Below, piece by piece: positions 17,580 to 25,980 of a stretch of 64,000 nucleotides of DNA. The notes under the pieces were generated by a model. The model saw only the letters and a program-made list of their open reading frames with translations. It was not told the DNA's origin and made no database searches. The DNA comes from Hyphomicrobiales bacterium (GTDB lineage Bacteria; Pseudomonadota; Alphaproteobacteria; Rhizobiales; Rhizobiaceae), in assembly GCA_900473175.1 (NCBI GenBank), contig UCKM01000015.1, positions 62,001 through 126,000 of the forward strand. The letters run 5' to 3'. Position 1 is the first letter of the stretch. Every line of letters begins with the position of its first letter. A program made the translations under genes and the position numbers.

Positions 17580-18590
17580 CTAGTTGAGGGCGTCCGGGCG
17601 ATCCTGCGCAAGCAGCATCTGGCCGATCGCGTCCACGGCCTTTGCGTTCGGTGCCTGATAGGCAAGCACGCTCGGGTCGCTGGCTGCCGTCGTCGCCGGC
17701 ACCGGTTGTGCCACCTGGACAGTCTGGATCGTTGATGACCGGTAATCCATTGCCTGCGGCGGCGGATCGATCGGCACCGCCACCCTGGTGGCGGTAAATG
17801 TCACCGGCGTTATGTCCGCTTGGGCCACCAGAACCGGCTGCTGCATCGCCTGGCTCACGACACGGCCAGATGTCGGCGTGGATGCGGTCGGAACCGCCCG
17901 CGCTGCCGCGCTGGCCACTTGAACGCCAAGTACCCCATTGTTGCCTCTGCCGCCATTCATTCTCAGGCTGGCGATATAGGCATTGGCGATCGCCTTGCTG
18001 GCATCCTTGGTCGCAATGTCGGCGGTGTTGTAGCGATCGCGCTTCTCGTAGAACGCGTTGCCGCCGGCCACGACGGTGTAGTGCATATTTTTGTATGGAA
18101 AGCGAAGACCTGCCGTATGGAAATACATCGCATTCTTCACCTTGGGATTGCGCTCGCCCTTGAGCACGGCATCAGCCGCTGCCTGGACGTCCGGCAAGGC
18201 CGCTGATTGCATCGGGCGCGACAGCACGCCGGGCGCAAACTGTCCGGCCTGGCCGACGACGCCACAAATCGAGTTGCCCCATTTGCCGGAATCGAGCCGG
18301 TTCATCACCACGGTTCCAACTGCGACCAGGCCGTCCTGGCTTGAGCGATTGGATTCGAAGAACATTGCCCGCTCAAGGCATTCCTTGTCCTTGGGTGTAT
18401 AGGCATAGGAGGTAGTCTTGCTACCGTTACTCAGATTGGCCGAAAGCCTGGAGTGTTGTGCAGTTTGCGTGCAACCACTGACAAGTCCAGCGGCCGCTAC
18501 GATGCCCGCAATAGAATGGATCTTCCACTTAGCGAAGCCGATCACGAAGCAATTCTCATCGCTGTTGTTCCTGCTGGTGAAGGTGCTCAC
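17580..18590 (-). CDS. SleB-type cell-wall hydrolase lipoprotein
   Basis: 336 residues from a GTG at 18590 (a second GTG at 18545 is possible). A lipobox LVSGC ends at Cys40, so it is probably a lipoprotein. Residues about 65-180 form the Hydrolase_2/SleB domain: CLERAMFFESNR with the likely catalytic Glu, then AVGTVVMNRL and FHTAGLRFPY. The C-terminal third is a low-complexity Ala/Val/Pro/Thr tail. Likely role: peptidoglycan remodelling in the envelope. Confidence 0.85.
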   Translation of the reverse strand: MSTFTSRNNSDENCFVIGFAKWKIHSIAGIVAAAGLVSGCTQTAQHSRLSANLSNGSKTTSYAYTPKDKECLERAMFFESNRSSQDGLVAVGTVVMNRLDSGKWGNSICGVVGQAGQFAPGVLSRPMQSAALPDVQAAADAVLKGERNPKVKNAMYFHTAGLRFPYKNMHYTVVAGGNAFYEKRDRYNTADIATKDASKAIANAYIASLRMNGGRGNNGVLGVQVASAAARAVPTASTPTSGRVVSQAMQQPVLVAQADITPVTFTATRVAVPIDPPPQAMDYRSSTIQTVQVAQPVPATTAASDPSVLAYQAPNAKAVDAIGQMLLAQDRPDALN

Positions 18591-18782
18591 AGAATGAGCT
18601 CATTTAGGGCCAAACAATGGCAAAGATGACATTAACGTTACATTACACAATCATCCTTTTGAAATCATGAAGTTATTTTATTCGGTTCAACAGCAAAAAA
18701 ATTCCAATAATGGCAAAATTAAGAATTCATTTACCGTGTTTGACGTAAGCTGGACGCAAGTGATCAGCTCAAAGGCCCGACG

Positions 18783-18974
18783 ATGCGCACGCTTTCAGCC
18801 CGGTACGATACCCGCGAATCACTCGTGGATGCACTGAAGGAACTGATTGCGCTGCAGGTGCCGGCTGAGCATGTGGCGCCCGTCCTGTGCACAATCGGAC
18901 CTGTCGATCTCGACCTGCTCGCCGACTGCATGAACGATTACCACCTCATCGACAATCACTCTGTCGCCGCCTGA
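18783..18974 (+). CDS. small hypothetical protein (63 aa)
   Basis: 63 residues, MRTLSARYDTRESLVDALKE onward, amphipathic helix then an acidic stretch with two Cys. No recognised family and only a weak ribosome site. It lies upstream of and co-directional with the HugZ-like gene. Codon use resembles that of its neighbours. Confidence 0.5.
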   Translation: MRTLSARYDTRESLVDALKELIALQVPAEHVAPVLCTIGPVDLDLLADCMNDYHLIDNHSVAA

Positions 18975-19065
18975 TCACGACGCACCTCCTCAAATCGCTT
19001 GTTCGCCCGTTCCCCACGAACTATCAATCGTTATGGGCCGACGGCCTGAGGAATGAGGAAGCACC

Positions 19066-19845
19066 GTGACCGAAAAGATGGATGTACTTCGCGACGTCGA
19101 TGAGGGCGCCATCCGCCTTGCTCGCACCTTGCTGCGCACCGCCCGGCATGCAGTGATTGCGACGCTTGATCCGGCATCCGGCGACCCGATAGCCACGCGC
19201 GTCGGATTCTCGACCGATCATGATGGCACGCCGATTATTCTCGTGTCGGCCCTGGCCGCACACACGCCAGCCCTTCTCGCCGATCCGCGCTGTTCGCTGC
19301 TGGTTGGCGAACTCGGGAAGGGTGACCCCCTCGCCCATCCACGCATGACCATTTCTGCGAAAGCCCGTGAGATTGAACGCGGAAGTCCCGAGTATGCACG
19401 CATCGAACGGCGCTATCTCTCCCACCTGCCGAAGTCGAAGCTCTACGCCAGCCTTGGCGATTTTCGCTTCTTTCGCCTTGAACCGGATAACGCCAAGCTC
19501 AATGGGGGATTTGGCCGGGCCTATCAATTGGCCGCAAGTGAATGGCTGAGCCTCAATCCGGCCAATGAGGAGCTTGCAGCAGCCGAACAGTCCGCCATCG
19601 ACCATATGAACAAGGATCATGCCGAGGCGATCGCGCTCTATGCCCGCTTTTATGCAAAGGCCGCCGATGGAAATTGGCGGATGACCGGCATCGATGCCGA
19701 CGGGTTCGATCTCGCCAATGGCGACGATGTGTTGCGCATCTTCTTTGCAGAACCGCTGACTTCGGCCAAGGACATGCACATGACACTGGTGCGAATGGCG
19801 GGCGAAGCACGGGCCGGGCTGGAGCCAGCACAGCCTTCCGCATGA
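19066..19845 (+). CDS. HugZ/PNPOx-like split-barrel protein with DUF2470 C-terminus
   Basis: 259 residues from a GTG at 19066 (GAGGAAG upstream). Residues 15-150 form the FMN-binding split barrel of the pyridoxamine-phosphate-oxidase-like group (AVIATLDPASGDPIATRVGF). Residues about 170-255 are the DUF2470 domain with EQSAIDHMNKDHAEAI. This architecture matches HugZ haem oxygenases and related flavoproteins. Haem degradation is plausible, but other FMN chemistry is possible. It is translationally coupled to the methyltransferase downstream. Confidence 0.8.
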   Translation: MTEKMDVLRDVDEGAIRLARTLLRTARHAVIATLDPASGDPIATRVGFSTDHDGTPIILVSALAAHTPALLADPRCSLLVGELGKGDPLAHPRMTISAKAREIERGSPEYARIERRYLSHLPKSKLYASLGDFRFFRLEPDNAKLNGGFGRAYQLAASEWLSLNPANEELAAAEQSAIDHMNKDHAEAIALYARFYAKAADGNWRMTGIDADGFDLANGDDVLRIFFAEPLTSAKDMHMTLVRMAGEARAGLEPAQPSA

Positions 19846-20678
19846 CCGCTCCAACGCTTCATGACCCCGACCCCCGCGTGATCCGCATAACCGATGCAGC
19901 GGATGAGCGCCTTGTGCCCTATCGGAACGTGCGAGAGCGCGATCTGGTCGGCCGCGAGGGCCGCTTTATCGCGGAAGGCAAGGTCGTCCTCAATGTACTC
20001 CTATCCAATCCGGCATTTGCCGTTGAATCCCTGCTGATCCTCGAAAATCGGCTTTCCGGGCTCAATGAGCAGTTGGCGCTATGCCCTGATGATGTTCCGG
20101 TCTATTGCGTCACGCGGGAAACGATGGATGCAATTGCCGGGTTTCCCATGCATCGCGGCATTCTTGGCGTTGGCAGGCGTAGCACGCCCCAATCCGTCGA
20201 CGCGCTGATCGAGATGATGCCGCCCCGAGCCCTTGTGGTCGTTCTTTGCGGCATTTCCAACCACGACAATATGGGGTCGATCTTTCGTAACGCCGCAGCC
20301 TTTGAAGCGGACTGCGTCCTGATGGATGAGACCAGTTGCGACCCGCTCTACCGCAAGGCAATTCGCGTCTCGGTGGGTGCGGCACTGAAGGTCCCTTTTG
20401 CCCGGGAGGAATCGATCGAATCGATCGTGAGCAAGCTGCAGCGAAGTGGCTTCAGCCTGTTTGCCTTGAGCCCGTCCGGAACAACGAGCATCCACGATGC
20501 TGTACCGTCACCGCGCACGGCGCTGCTGCTCGGCACCGAAGGCGAAGGGCTGCCGAAGTCGCTGCTACAGCAACTGCAGACGGTAAGAATTCCGATGTCT
20601 TCTGGCTTCGACAGCCTCAATGTCGCGACCGCTTCAGGCATCGCCCTGTCGCGGTTCAGCCGTTTTGCCGGCCTCTGA
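19842..20678 (+). CDS. SpoU/TrmH-family RNA 2'-O-methyltransferase
   Basis: 278 residues from the ATG at 19842, which overlaps the end of the HugZ-like gene. SpoU motifs are all present: SNHDNMGSIFRNAAAF (motif 1), ALLLGTEGEGL (motif 2) and IPMSSGFDSLNVATASGIA (motif 3). It methylates a ribose in tRNA or rRNA using SAM through a knotted fold. The target cannot be told from sequence. Its last 45 bp overlap the convergent coiled-coil gene. Confidence 0.9.
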   Translation: MTAPTLHDPDPRVIRITDAADERLVPYRNVRERDLVGREGRFIAEGKVVLNVLLSNPAFAVESLLILENRLSGLNEQLALCPDDVPVYCVTRETMDAIAGFPMHRGILGVGRRSTPQSVDALIEMMPPRALVVVLCGISNHDNMGSIFRNAAAFEADCVLMDETSCDPLYRKAIRVSVGAALKVPFAREESIESIVSKLQRSGFSLFALSPSGTTSIHDAVPSPRTALLLGTEGEGLPKSLLQQLQTVRIPMSSGFDSLNVATASGIALSRFSRFAGL

Positions 20679-21698
20679 CGCGGCCGCCTGCAGTGCCCGG
20701 ACCCGGTCGGCAATGCTTACGATGGCCTCGCCATTTTCGTCGTAGACCGCAGGAACCTCGCTCTTTGCCTTCGACAGCAGCTCGTTGATCGGCGAGGCCG
20801 GACCTTCGAGCCGCGCCACCATGGCCACGACCTGTGAGGCGAGCGTGTTCATCGTTTCGCGCAAGACCTTCGATTCCTGCGCCTGGACCAGCGCTTGCTT
20901 GCCGCGCGGCACATCGACGACCGACGAGCCTTGCTCGCGTCCGTCCGCAAGCACCTTGCGCAAGCGCTCGTTGATGCGTTCTATTTCCTTCTCACGGCGG
21001 GAAAGCATGGCCTCCGCATCGGATAATTTGGTCAGGAGCGCGGCGGCCTGTTTCTCGAATTCGGCGCTGCGCTTGGCCTCCTGCGCTGATGAATGTTGCA
21101 GGGCCTTCAGATCCGCCTCGGCCTTGCGGCGCTGTTCGTCACCGTCGCGTTTGTCCTGGCGTGCTTCCTTCAATTCGTCCGACAGGTTTTCGATCCGGGC
21201 AGCTTGGGCCGCCAGTTCAATTTGCAAACTATCGGAGTTGATCGAAAGGCTCGCTATGCGCCGATTGAGAAGCTCAATTTCGGTCGAGCGCTGATCGAGC
21301 GTTTTCTCGGTGCCGCTCAAATTCCTGGCGGATGTCTGCAGGCTTTGCTGGTGCATGTCGAGACCGCTTTTGAGTGCGGCAATGGTCTCGTCACGTGCGG
21401 CAAGGTCGGCGGTGAGGTTACGCACAAGCCGCTCCTTCTCGCCGAGCTCGGCCAAATGCAGCGCTGCCTTTTCCCGCACGCCATCGAGGATCAATTCGAG
21501 CTTGCGCTCGGCCATGGCATGCTCGGCACGCAGTCCATCCCTTTGTGCCTGTATCTCATTGAGCGTCAGCGGCGTTTCGGCTTCGACATGTCTGCGGGTA
21601 AGCAGCATAGCCCGGCGCCAGATGGGCGGCGCAATCAAAAACGCCAGCAAGACAGCGCTCAGAATTCCGAGAGCAAAATATAACGCAGACTGGATCAC
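20634..21698 (-). CDS. membrane-anchored coiled-coil protein of unknown function
   Basis: 354 residues from a GTG at 21698. One N-terminal helix (about 5-26, ALYFALGILSAVLLAFLIAP) anchors it in the inner membrane. Residues 60-270 are a long coiled coil rich in Ala, Glu and Arg, and a short tail ends in Glu/Ala. No enzyme motif. It could be a structural or envelope-tethered scaffold. It overlaps the methyltransferase gene tail to tail by 45 bp. Confidence 0.75.
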   Translation of the reverse strand: MIQSALYFALGILSAVLLAFLIAPPIWRRAMLLTRRHVEAETPLTLNEIQAQRDGLRAEHAMAERKLELILDGVREKAALHLAELGEKERLVRNLTADLAARDETIAALKSGLDMHQQSLQTSARNLSGTEKTLDQRSTEIELLNRRIASLSINSDSLQIELAAQAARIENLSDELKEARQDKRDGDEQRRKAEADLKALQHSSAQEAKRSAEFEKQAAALLTKLSDAEAMLSRREKEIERINERLRKVLADGREQGSSVVDVPRGKQALVQAQESKVLRETMNTLASQVVAMVARLEGPASPINELLSKAKSEVPAVYDENGEAIVSIADRVRALQAAASEAGKTAEPRQGDA

Positions 21699-21734
21699 GA
21701 TTGAGGTCCTGTTCGGGTCAATTCAAGGGCGCAC

Positions 21735-21782
21735 CCCTTGCCGTCATCCTCGAGCCTGAACTCGAGGACCCCACAGCAAGGG
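21735..21782. repeat. intergenic palindromic unit
   Basis: Nested inverted repeats: outer CCCTTGC (21735-21741) with GCAAGGG (21776-21782), inner CCTCGAG (21748-21754) with CTCGAGG (21761-21767). The core resembles the short palindromic repeats scattered between rhizobial genes. It lies between the start of the coiled-coil gene and the end of the DUF1134 gene. Confidence 0.55.
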
Positions 21783-21882
21783 AGCACCGTTATCTCACAT
21801 CACGCGAGGTAATCCAGAGTCAAAGTAAATTAACGGCATTTGAACGGCATTTGGATGCGGCGGGCACAGGGCCATGAGCGAC

Positions 21883-22461
21883 TTAAAACGGATTCCATGT
21901 CGCCGTCTGCGTCAGCTTCAGATAGCCGACATTGACGCCAAGCCGCGCCCCGACCCCAGTTCTGATCGGTACGAGCAGCACCTGATTGCGCTTGAGCACG
22001 TTGAACCCAACGCCGGCAAAGAGATAGGCCGAGCCCGCAACACCGACAAACCGGCCATAGAGATTCTGCACATCGTCAAGGTTATAGACGAGCATCATGA
22101 CGCGGGAGCCCTGCCCGCCGAAATCCCAGCCGATCGATGGTCCCTGCCAGAAGGTTTTGTGATCGCCGGCGTTCTTCGTATAGAGCGTGCCCTCGCCATA
22201 GGTCAAACCACCGATCAGCGCACCCGATCCTTCCTCGCCGAGAACATAGCCGTTGGGCAGGCCATAACTCTGGAAGACTTTCTCGACAGCCGTGGCGAGC
22301 CCGCCAGATGTTGATCCGAAGAACCGCTGGCCGGAATTGATGACCTCTTCCATCGTATAAGTTTCTTGCGCGCGCGCCGTCTGCGCCTGGGCGACAACAA
22401 GGGACACGAGTGTCAGGAAGAGAAGAAAGCCACGGTTCAAAGACAAGAGTAGAGACGCCAT
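21883..22461 (-). CDS. DUF1134 secreted protein
   Basis: 192 residues with a signal peptide (about 1-31, ending QTARA|QETYT) and AAAGGA before the ATG. The mature part matches DUF1134: YTMEEVINSGQRFFGSTSGGLA and a Gly-rich repeat of short strands (GPSIGWDFGGQGSRVMMLVYN). It is probably periplasmic or outer-membrane-associated. Function unknown; conserved in alphaproteobacteria. Confidence 0.85.
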   Translation of the reverse strand: MASLLLSLNRGFLLFLTLVSLVVAQAQTARAQETYTMEEVINSGQRFFGSTSGGLATAVEKVFQSYGLPNGYVLGEEGSGALIGGLTYGEGTLYTKNAGDHKTFWQGPSIGWDFGGQGSRVMMLVYNLDDVQNLYGRFVGVAGSAYLFAGVGFNVLKRNQVLLVPIRTGVGARLGVNVGYLKLTQTATWNPF

Positions 22462-22783
22462 CGTAATTCCTTTTGGCTGTTCGCTTCTTTGCCTGACGCC
22501 TGATACGGGGAAATGCAGATCTTGCGCCTGCTTGCTGATTTGATGTTCTATTTAAGGGGCTAAACCTTGTATAAAAGTTTATGAATCGATCTTGGCATTT
22601 CAATGACTTGCAAAGATTGGCAAAAACGCTGGAATTTCAGCATTCACAGGCTTTGACCACGACGTTCTTGCCGATCAGGATCAGGCTATGTATCCAAATG
22701 GACCAGAAATCTGGGTGATTCGCGCCACGACTGATTCGCGATGATCTTCGAACCAACCGGCCAATTCTCCAGGAGACGCCCTT
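22462..22783. promoter_or_regulatory. divergent promoter region with three GANTC sites (DUF1134 gene / chpT)
   Basis: This 322-bp gap holds no gene. GANTC sites (targets of the cell-cycle methylase CcrM) lie at 22583-22587, 22717-22721 and 22733-22737. The last two are within 70 bp of the chpT start. A methylation-sensitive promoter for chpT is plausible. Confidence 0.5.
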
Positions 22784-23413
22784 ATGACATTGCCCGTTAT
22801 TCTCTCGGCAACGGACCTCGGGGCGCTCCTGAGCAGCCGCATCTGCCACGATATCATCTCGCCGGTCGGCGCCATCAATAACGGGCTGGAACTGCTTGAA
22901 GAAGGCGGCGCCGATGAGGACGCGATGAACCTCATCAAGTCCAGTGCCCGTAGCGCCTCGGCGCGCCTGCAATTCGCGCGCATTGCTTTCGGCGCCGCAG
23001 GCTCTGCCGGCGTTCAGATCGATACCGGCGATGCCCAGAATGTCGCCAACGAATATATGAAGGGCGAAAAGGCGCAGTTCAGCTGGGCAGGCACCCGCGT
23101 GCTTCTGCCGAAAAACAAGGTCAAGCTGTTGCTCAATCTGGTGCTCATTGCCAATGCCGCCCTGCCCCGCGGCGGCACGCTTTCTGTTTCGCTGGAGACG
23201 CCGGAGACGGAACCCCGCTTCGTCCTCACCTCGCGCGGGCCGATGCTGCGCGTTCCGCCGAAATTCCTCGAATTGCACAGTGGCAAGGTTCCGGAGGAGC
23301 CAATCGACGCCCATGCGGTCCAGCCCTACTACACGTTGCTGCTGGCGCAGGAAGCCGGCATGACCATTTCTATCCACGCGACGCCGGAAGAGATCGTTTT
23401 CACGGCGGCGTGA
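22784..23413 (+). CDS. chpT: histidine phosphotransferase ChpT
   Basis: 209 residues with CAGGAG before the ATG. The motif SSRICHDIISPVGAINNGLEL carries the phosphorylated His22. The rest is the degenerate HATPase-like domain of ChpT without ATP-binding boxes. In Caulobacter and Brucella it relays phosphate from CckA to CtrA and CpdR. Its place next to a receiver gene and ctrA fits this role. Confidence 0.93.
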   Translation: MTLPVILSATDLGALLSSRICHDIISPVGAINNGLELLEEGGADEDAMNLIKSSARSASARLQFARIAFGAAGSAGVQIDTGDAQNVANEYMKGEKAQFSWAGTRVLLPKNKVKLLLNLVLIANAALPRGGTLSVSLETPETEPRFVLTSRGPMLRVPPKFLELHSGKVPEEPIDAHAVQPYYTLLLAQEAGMTISIHATPEEIVFTAA

Positions 23414-23528
23414 CAACTTCATAAAAGTTGCATCAAAATTTACCATCAACCTTGGGTGTTTGTTCACCCAAGGCCTGCTAGTCTTTTACCCGAACACCAC
23501 ACTTGCTTGGGTTACGGGGGTATTCCAA

Positions 23529-23897
23529 TTGCTACGTTGCATGGTCGTCGATGGTTCGCCTGTCGTCAGGAAAGTTGCGCGCCGGCTCATCGCCAGTGAC
23601 ACCACCGTGGTGACGACGGCCGATTCCGGCTTTCAGACAGTCGCCGCCTGCAGCGTCGAGATGCCCGATGTCATCATCCTCGACAGCGCGATTTCCGACA
23701 TGCCGACACCCGACATCATCACCCAGCTTCGCGCCTTGCCGGGCGGCGCCAACAGCAAGATCTATCTCTGCTTGCCGGAAATCGACGTGACCAAGATCAT
23801 GCGTGCCAAGCGCGCGGGCGCGGCGGGCTACCTGCTCAAACCCTTCAATCGCACGTCGATCGCCGAAATCCTGCCCCAGGTGCCTTTGGCGGGCTAA
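23529..23897 (+). CDS. degenerate single-domain response regulator
   Basis: 122 residues from a TTG at 23529 (GGGGGT upstream); no other start gives a complete receiver fold. The phospho-acceptor Asp52 (VIILDSAIS) and Lys104 (YLLKPF) are kept. The usual acidic pair reads Asp8-Gly9 and the Thr/Ser switch position reads Leu (IYLCLPE). Phosphorylation is therefore doubtful or altered. It lies between chpT and ctrA, so a role in the CckA-ChpT-CtrA relay is likely but inferred. Confidence 0.8.
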   Translation: MLRCMVVDGSPVVRKVARRLIASDTTVVTTADSGFQTVAACSVEMPDVIILDSAISDMPTPDIITQLRALPGGANSKIYLCLPEIDVTKIMRAKRAGAAGYLLKPFNRTSIAEILPQVPLAG

Positions 23898-23950
23898 CGG
23901 TCATTGTTACCGATCCGCCCGCTCCCGCGTTTTCTCTGCGAATGCCAAAG

Positions 23951-23979
23951 AAAAAGGCTCCGCAAAACGGAGCCTTTTC
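23951..23979. terminator. bidirectional terminator between receiver gene and ctrA
   Basis: Stem AAAAGGCTCCG / CGGAGCCTTTT with a 5-nt loop. The A/T ends provide a U run on both strands, so it can terminate both converging genes. Confidence 0.85.
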
Positions 23980-24003
23980 ACATGGTTTCGCTTATGCGCC
24001 CGA

Positions 24004-24705
24004 TCAGGCGATTTCGCGCAGTTCCGTCGCATCGGGTTCGCGCAGCACATAGCCACGGCCCCAGACCGTCTCGATATAGTTGATGCCGTCCGATGCCGAG
24101 TCGAGCTTCTTGCGCAGCTTGCAGATGAAGACGTCGATGATCTTCAATTCGGGCTCGTCCATGCCGCCATAAAGATGGTTGAGGAACATTTCCTTGGTGA
24201 GCGTCGTGCCCTTGCGCAGCGAGAGCAGCTCCAGCATCTGGTATTCCTTGCCGGTCAGGTGAACGCGCTGGCCGCTGACTTCGACAGTCTTGGCGTCAAG
24301 ATTGACCACCAGGTCGCCCGTGGTGATGACCGACTGGGCATGGCCTTTGGACCGGCGCACGATCGCGTGGATACGGGCAACCAGTTCGTCCTTGTGGAAG
24401 GGCTTGGTCATGTAGTCGTCGGCGCCAAAGCCGAGACCGCGAACCTTGTCCTCGATCCCTGCCATGCCGGAGAGGATCAGGATCGGTGTCTTCACCTTCG
24501 ACAGGCGAAGTGTCCTCAACACTTCATAGCCGGACATGTCCGGCAGGTTGAGGTCGAGGAGGATGATATCGTAGTCGTAGAGTTTGCCGAGATCGACACC
24601 CTCTTCGCCCAGATCCGTCGTATAAACATTGAAGCTTTCCGACTTGAGCATCAGTTCGATGCTCTGGGCCGTCGCACTATCGTCTTCGATTAAAAGAACC
24701 CGCAT
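24004..24705 (-). CDS. ctrA: cell-cycle master regulator CtrA
   Basis: 233 residues from the ATG at 24705 ([10 protein letters not shown]); the ORF extension to 24771 is not conserved. Receiver domain 1-120 has Asp51 ([13 protein letters not shown]), Thr/Ser and Lys104 (YMTKPF). The C-terminal winged helix (about 130-225) contains [20 protein letters not shown] and the recognition helix [12 protein letters not shown]. It binds TTAA-N7-TTAA sites and controls replication, division and flagellar genes. It ends in DATELREIA rather than the AA of Caulobacter CtrA. Confidence 0.97.
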   Translation of the reverse strand: MRVLLIEDDSATAQSIELMLKSESFNVYTTDLGEEGVDLGKLYDYDIILLDLNLPDMSGYEVLRTLRLSKVKTPILILSGMAGIEDKVRGLGFGADDYMTKPFHKDELVARIHAIVRRSKGHAQSVITTGDLVVNLDAKTVEVSGQRVHLTGKEYQMLELLSLRKGTTLTKEMFLNHLYGGMDEPELKIIDVFICKLRKKLDSASDGINYIETVWGRGYVLREPDATELREIA

Positions 24706-25181
24706 ATCATTCCCCTTTTCCCGCCGCTGAAATGGGTTGCCGTGCAATCCCGAAGTCAGGTCGCGAAACAAGCCGTTTCCATAACGTTAAGATTGCCACC
24801 GAATGGTTAACAAAATCTAATTCCGCTTTGCAAGGGCCTTTGACTCTTAATTTAAGGATCAAGGGCACCGCATTGATTCATAAGGTCAAGTCGCCGGCCA
24901 AAAACCATCAGACAGAGCTTCAGGTTCAAGAGCTAAGCGATTCATTCGACTCGATAAAGTCTCCGCCTAAAAACTTCAGGTTTCGATTTACCGAGCTTTA
25001 AGTCTTAAGGCGTATGATTAATGCTGAACGTAAAGGAAAGGTTACCAGACGGGACTGCCTTTAAGTTTTTGTTTCATTTTCCCGAAGTGATTCGGGTGAA
25101 ATGTCAGCCGGATGATCCGCTGCCGCAAGTTTGGCAGCTTTCGCGTACTGGCTGTGTCGTGGCGTTGAGGGGGTAGTGAGT
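24706..25181. promoter_or_regulatory. ctrA / fliJ-like divergent control region with a GANTC cluster
   Basis: 476 bp without a gene. GANTC sites lie at 24842-24846, 24875-24879, 24939-24943, 24948-24952 and 25089-25093. Chance gives about one per 256 bp. Several TTAA tetramers occur (for example in TTAATTTAAGG at about 24847), but none with exact TTAA-N7-TTAA spacing. The layout fits a CcrM-sensitive ctrA promoter as known from Caulobacter. Confidence 0.65.
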
Positions 25182-25565
25182 ATGAAGTCGCATGAGGGTT
25201 TGGTTCGGCTGAAGCTCTTTCAGGTCAAGGAAAAACGCCGTCAACTCGGCCAGCTCGATCTGATGATGGGTGAGTTCGAACGCATGGCCGCGGAACTGGA
25301 CGCGCAGATCCTCTCGGAAGAGAAGAAGGCCGGCATTACCGACATTTCGCACTTTGCCTATCCGACGTTCGCCAAGGCGGCGCGCCAGCGTCGTGACAAT
25401 CTCTTTGATTCCATCCGCGACCTGAAGGCACAGAAGGATGAAGCGGAAGCTGCCCTTGCCGAATCGGAAGCAGAGCTTGCAAAGGCCGAGGCGCTCGAAC
25501 AGCGCGACGGCAAGCCGCGCGACGAAGAAATCACCCTGACCGACAGACGGGCAATGATCGGCTGA
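25182..25565 (+). CDS. fliJ: FliJ-like flagellar export chaperone
   Basis: 127 residues from the ATG at 25182 (GAGGGGG upstream). It is almost wholly helical with a coiled-coil pattern (KLFQVKEKRRQLGQLDLMMGEF, then KAQKDEAEAALAESEAELAKAE), as in FliJ. FliJ helps the flagellar type III ATPase FliI. No fliI lies in the window, so the assignment rests on fold, length and location beside ctrA. Confidence 0.65.
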   Translation: MKSHEGLVRLKLFQVKEKRRQLGQLDLMMGEFERMAAELDAQILSEEKKAGITDISHFAYPTFAKAARQRRDNLFDSIRDLKAQKDEAEAALAESEAELAKAEALEQRDGKPRDEEITLTDRRAMIG

Positions 25566-25605
25566 TCCCACTTGGAAAATGTCCTGAGAATCAGCCTGGG
25601 CAGCT

Positions 25606-25902
25606 CTAGCGCTGCTGGATCACATCCGCCCACTCTTCATGCCCGAGCGATTGCGCCCGCATGAAGGGGCAAAGCGGAATGATCTTCCATCCTCCTGCCC
25701 GCGCATCCTCCACGGCATTCAAGGCCAGCGCCTGCCCCACGCCTTGGCCGCGCAGTGCATCAGGCACTTCCGTGTGATCGATGATGATCAGATGCGGACT
25801 CGCGCGCGAGAATGTCATTTCGGCTTCGTGGCCCGAGACCACAGCCACATAGCGTCCGCCCTTTCCTGTCTCTTCCTTCTCGATCCTGATGTCGTTCGTC
25901 AT
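25606..25902 (-). CDS. small GNAT-like N-acetyltransferase (YjdJ type)
   Basis: 98 residues. It has the compact acetyl-CoA fold of the Gcn5-like YidJ/YjdJ group: IIIDHTEVPDALRGQGVGQALA includes the pyrophosphate loop R-G-Q-G-V-G, followed by GGWKIIPLCPF. The substrate is unknown. It converges with the FliJ-like gene, with 40 bp between stops. Confidence 0.85.
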   Translation of the reverse strand: MTNDIRIEKEETGKGGRYVAVVSGHEAEMTFSRASPHLIIIDHTEVPDALRGQGVGQALALNAVEDARAGGWKIIPLCPFMRAQSLGHEEWADVIQQR

Positions 25903-25980
25903 TCATCAACTCCTTGACGTTCGTGGCGTGCTGCCGTCATGCATATGTGTGCTTTAAACCATCTTTGCCACGGAACGCCC

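Noticed and set aside
22637-23467. 276-codon minus-strand frame over chpT
   Set aside because: Antisense to ChpT, which has clear family motifs; no ribosome site.
24786-25020. Exact CtrA boxes (TTAA-N7-TTAA) in the ctrA promoter
   Set aside because: Several TTAA tetramers are present but none has the right spacing; only the GANTC cluster is claimed.
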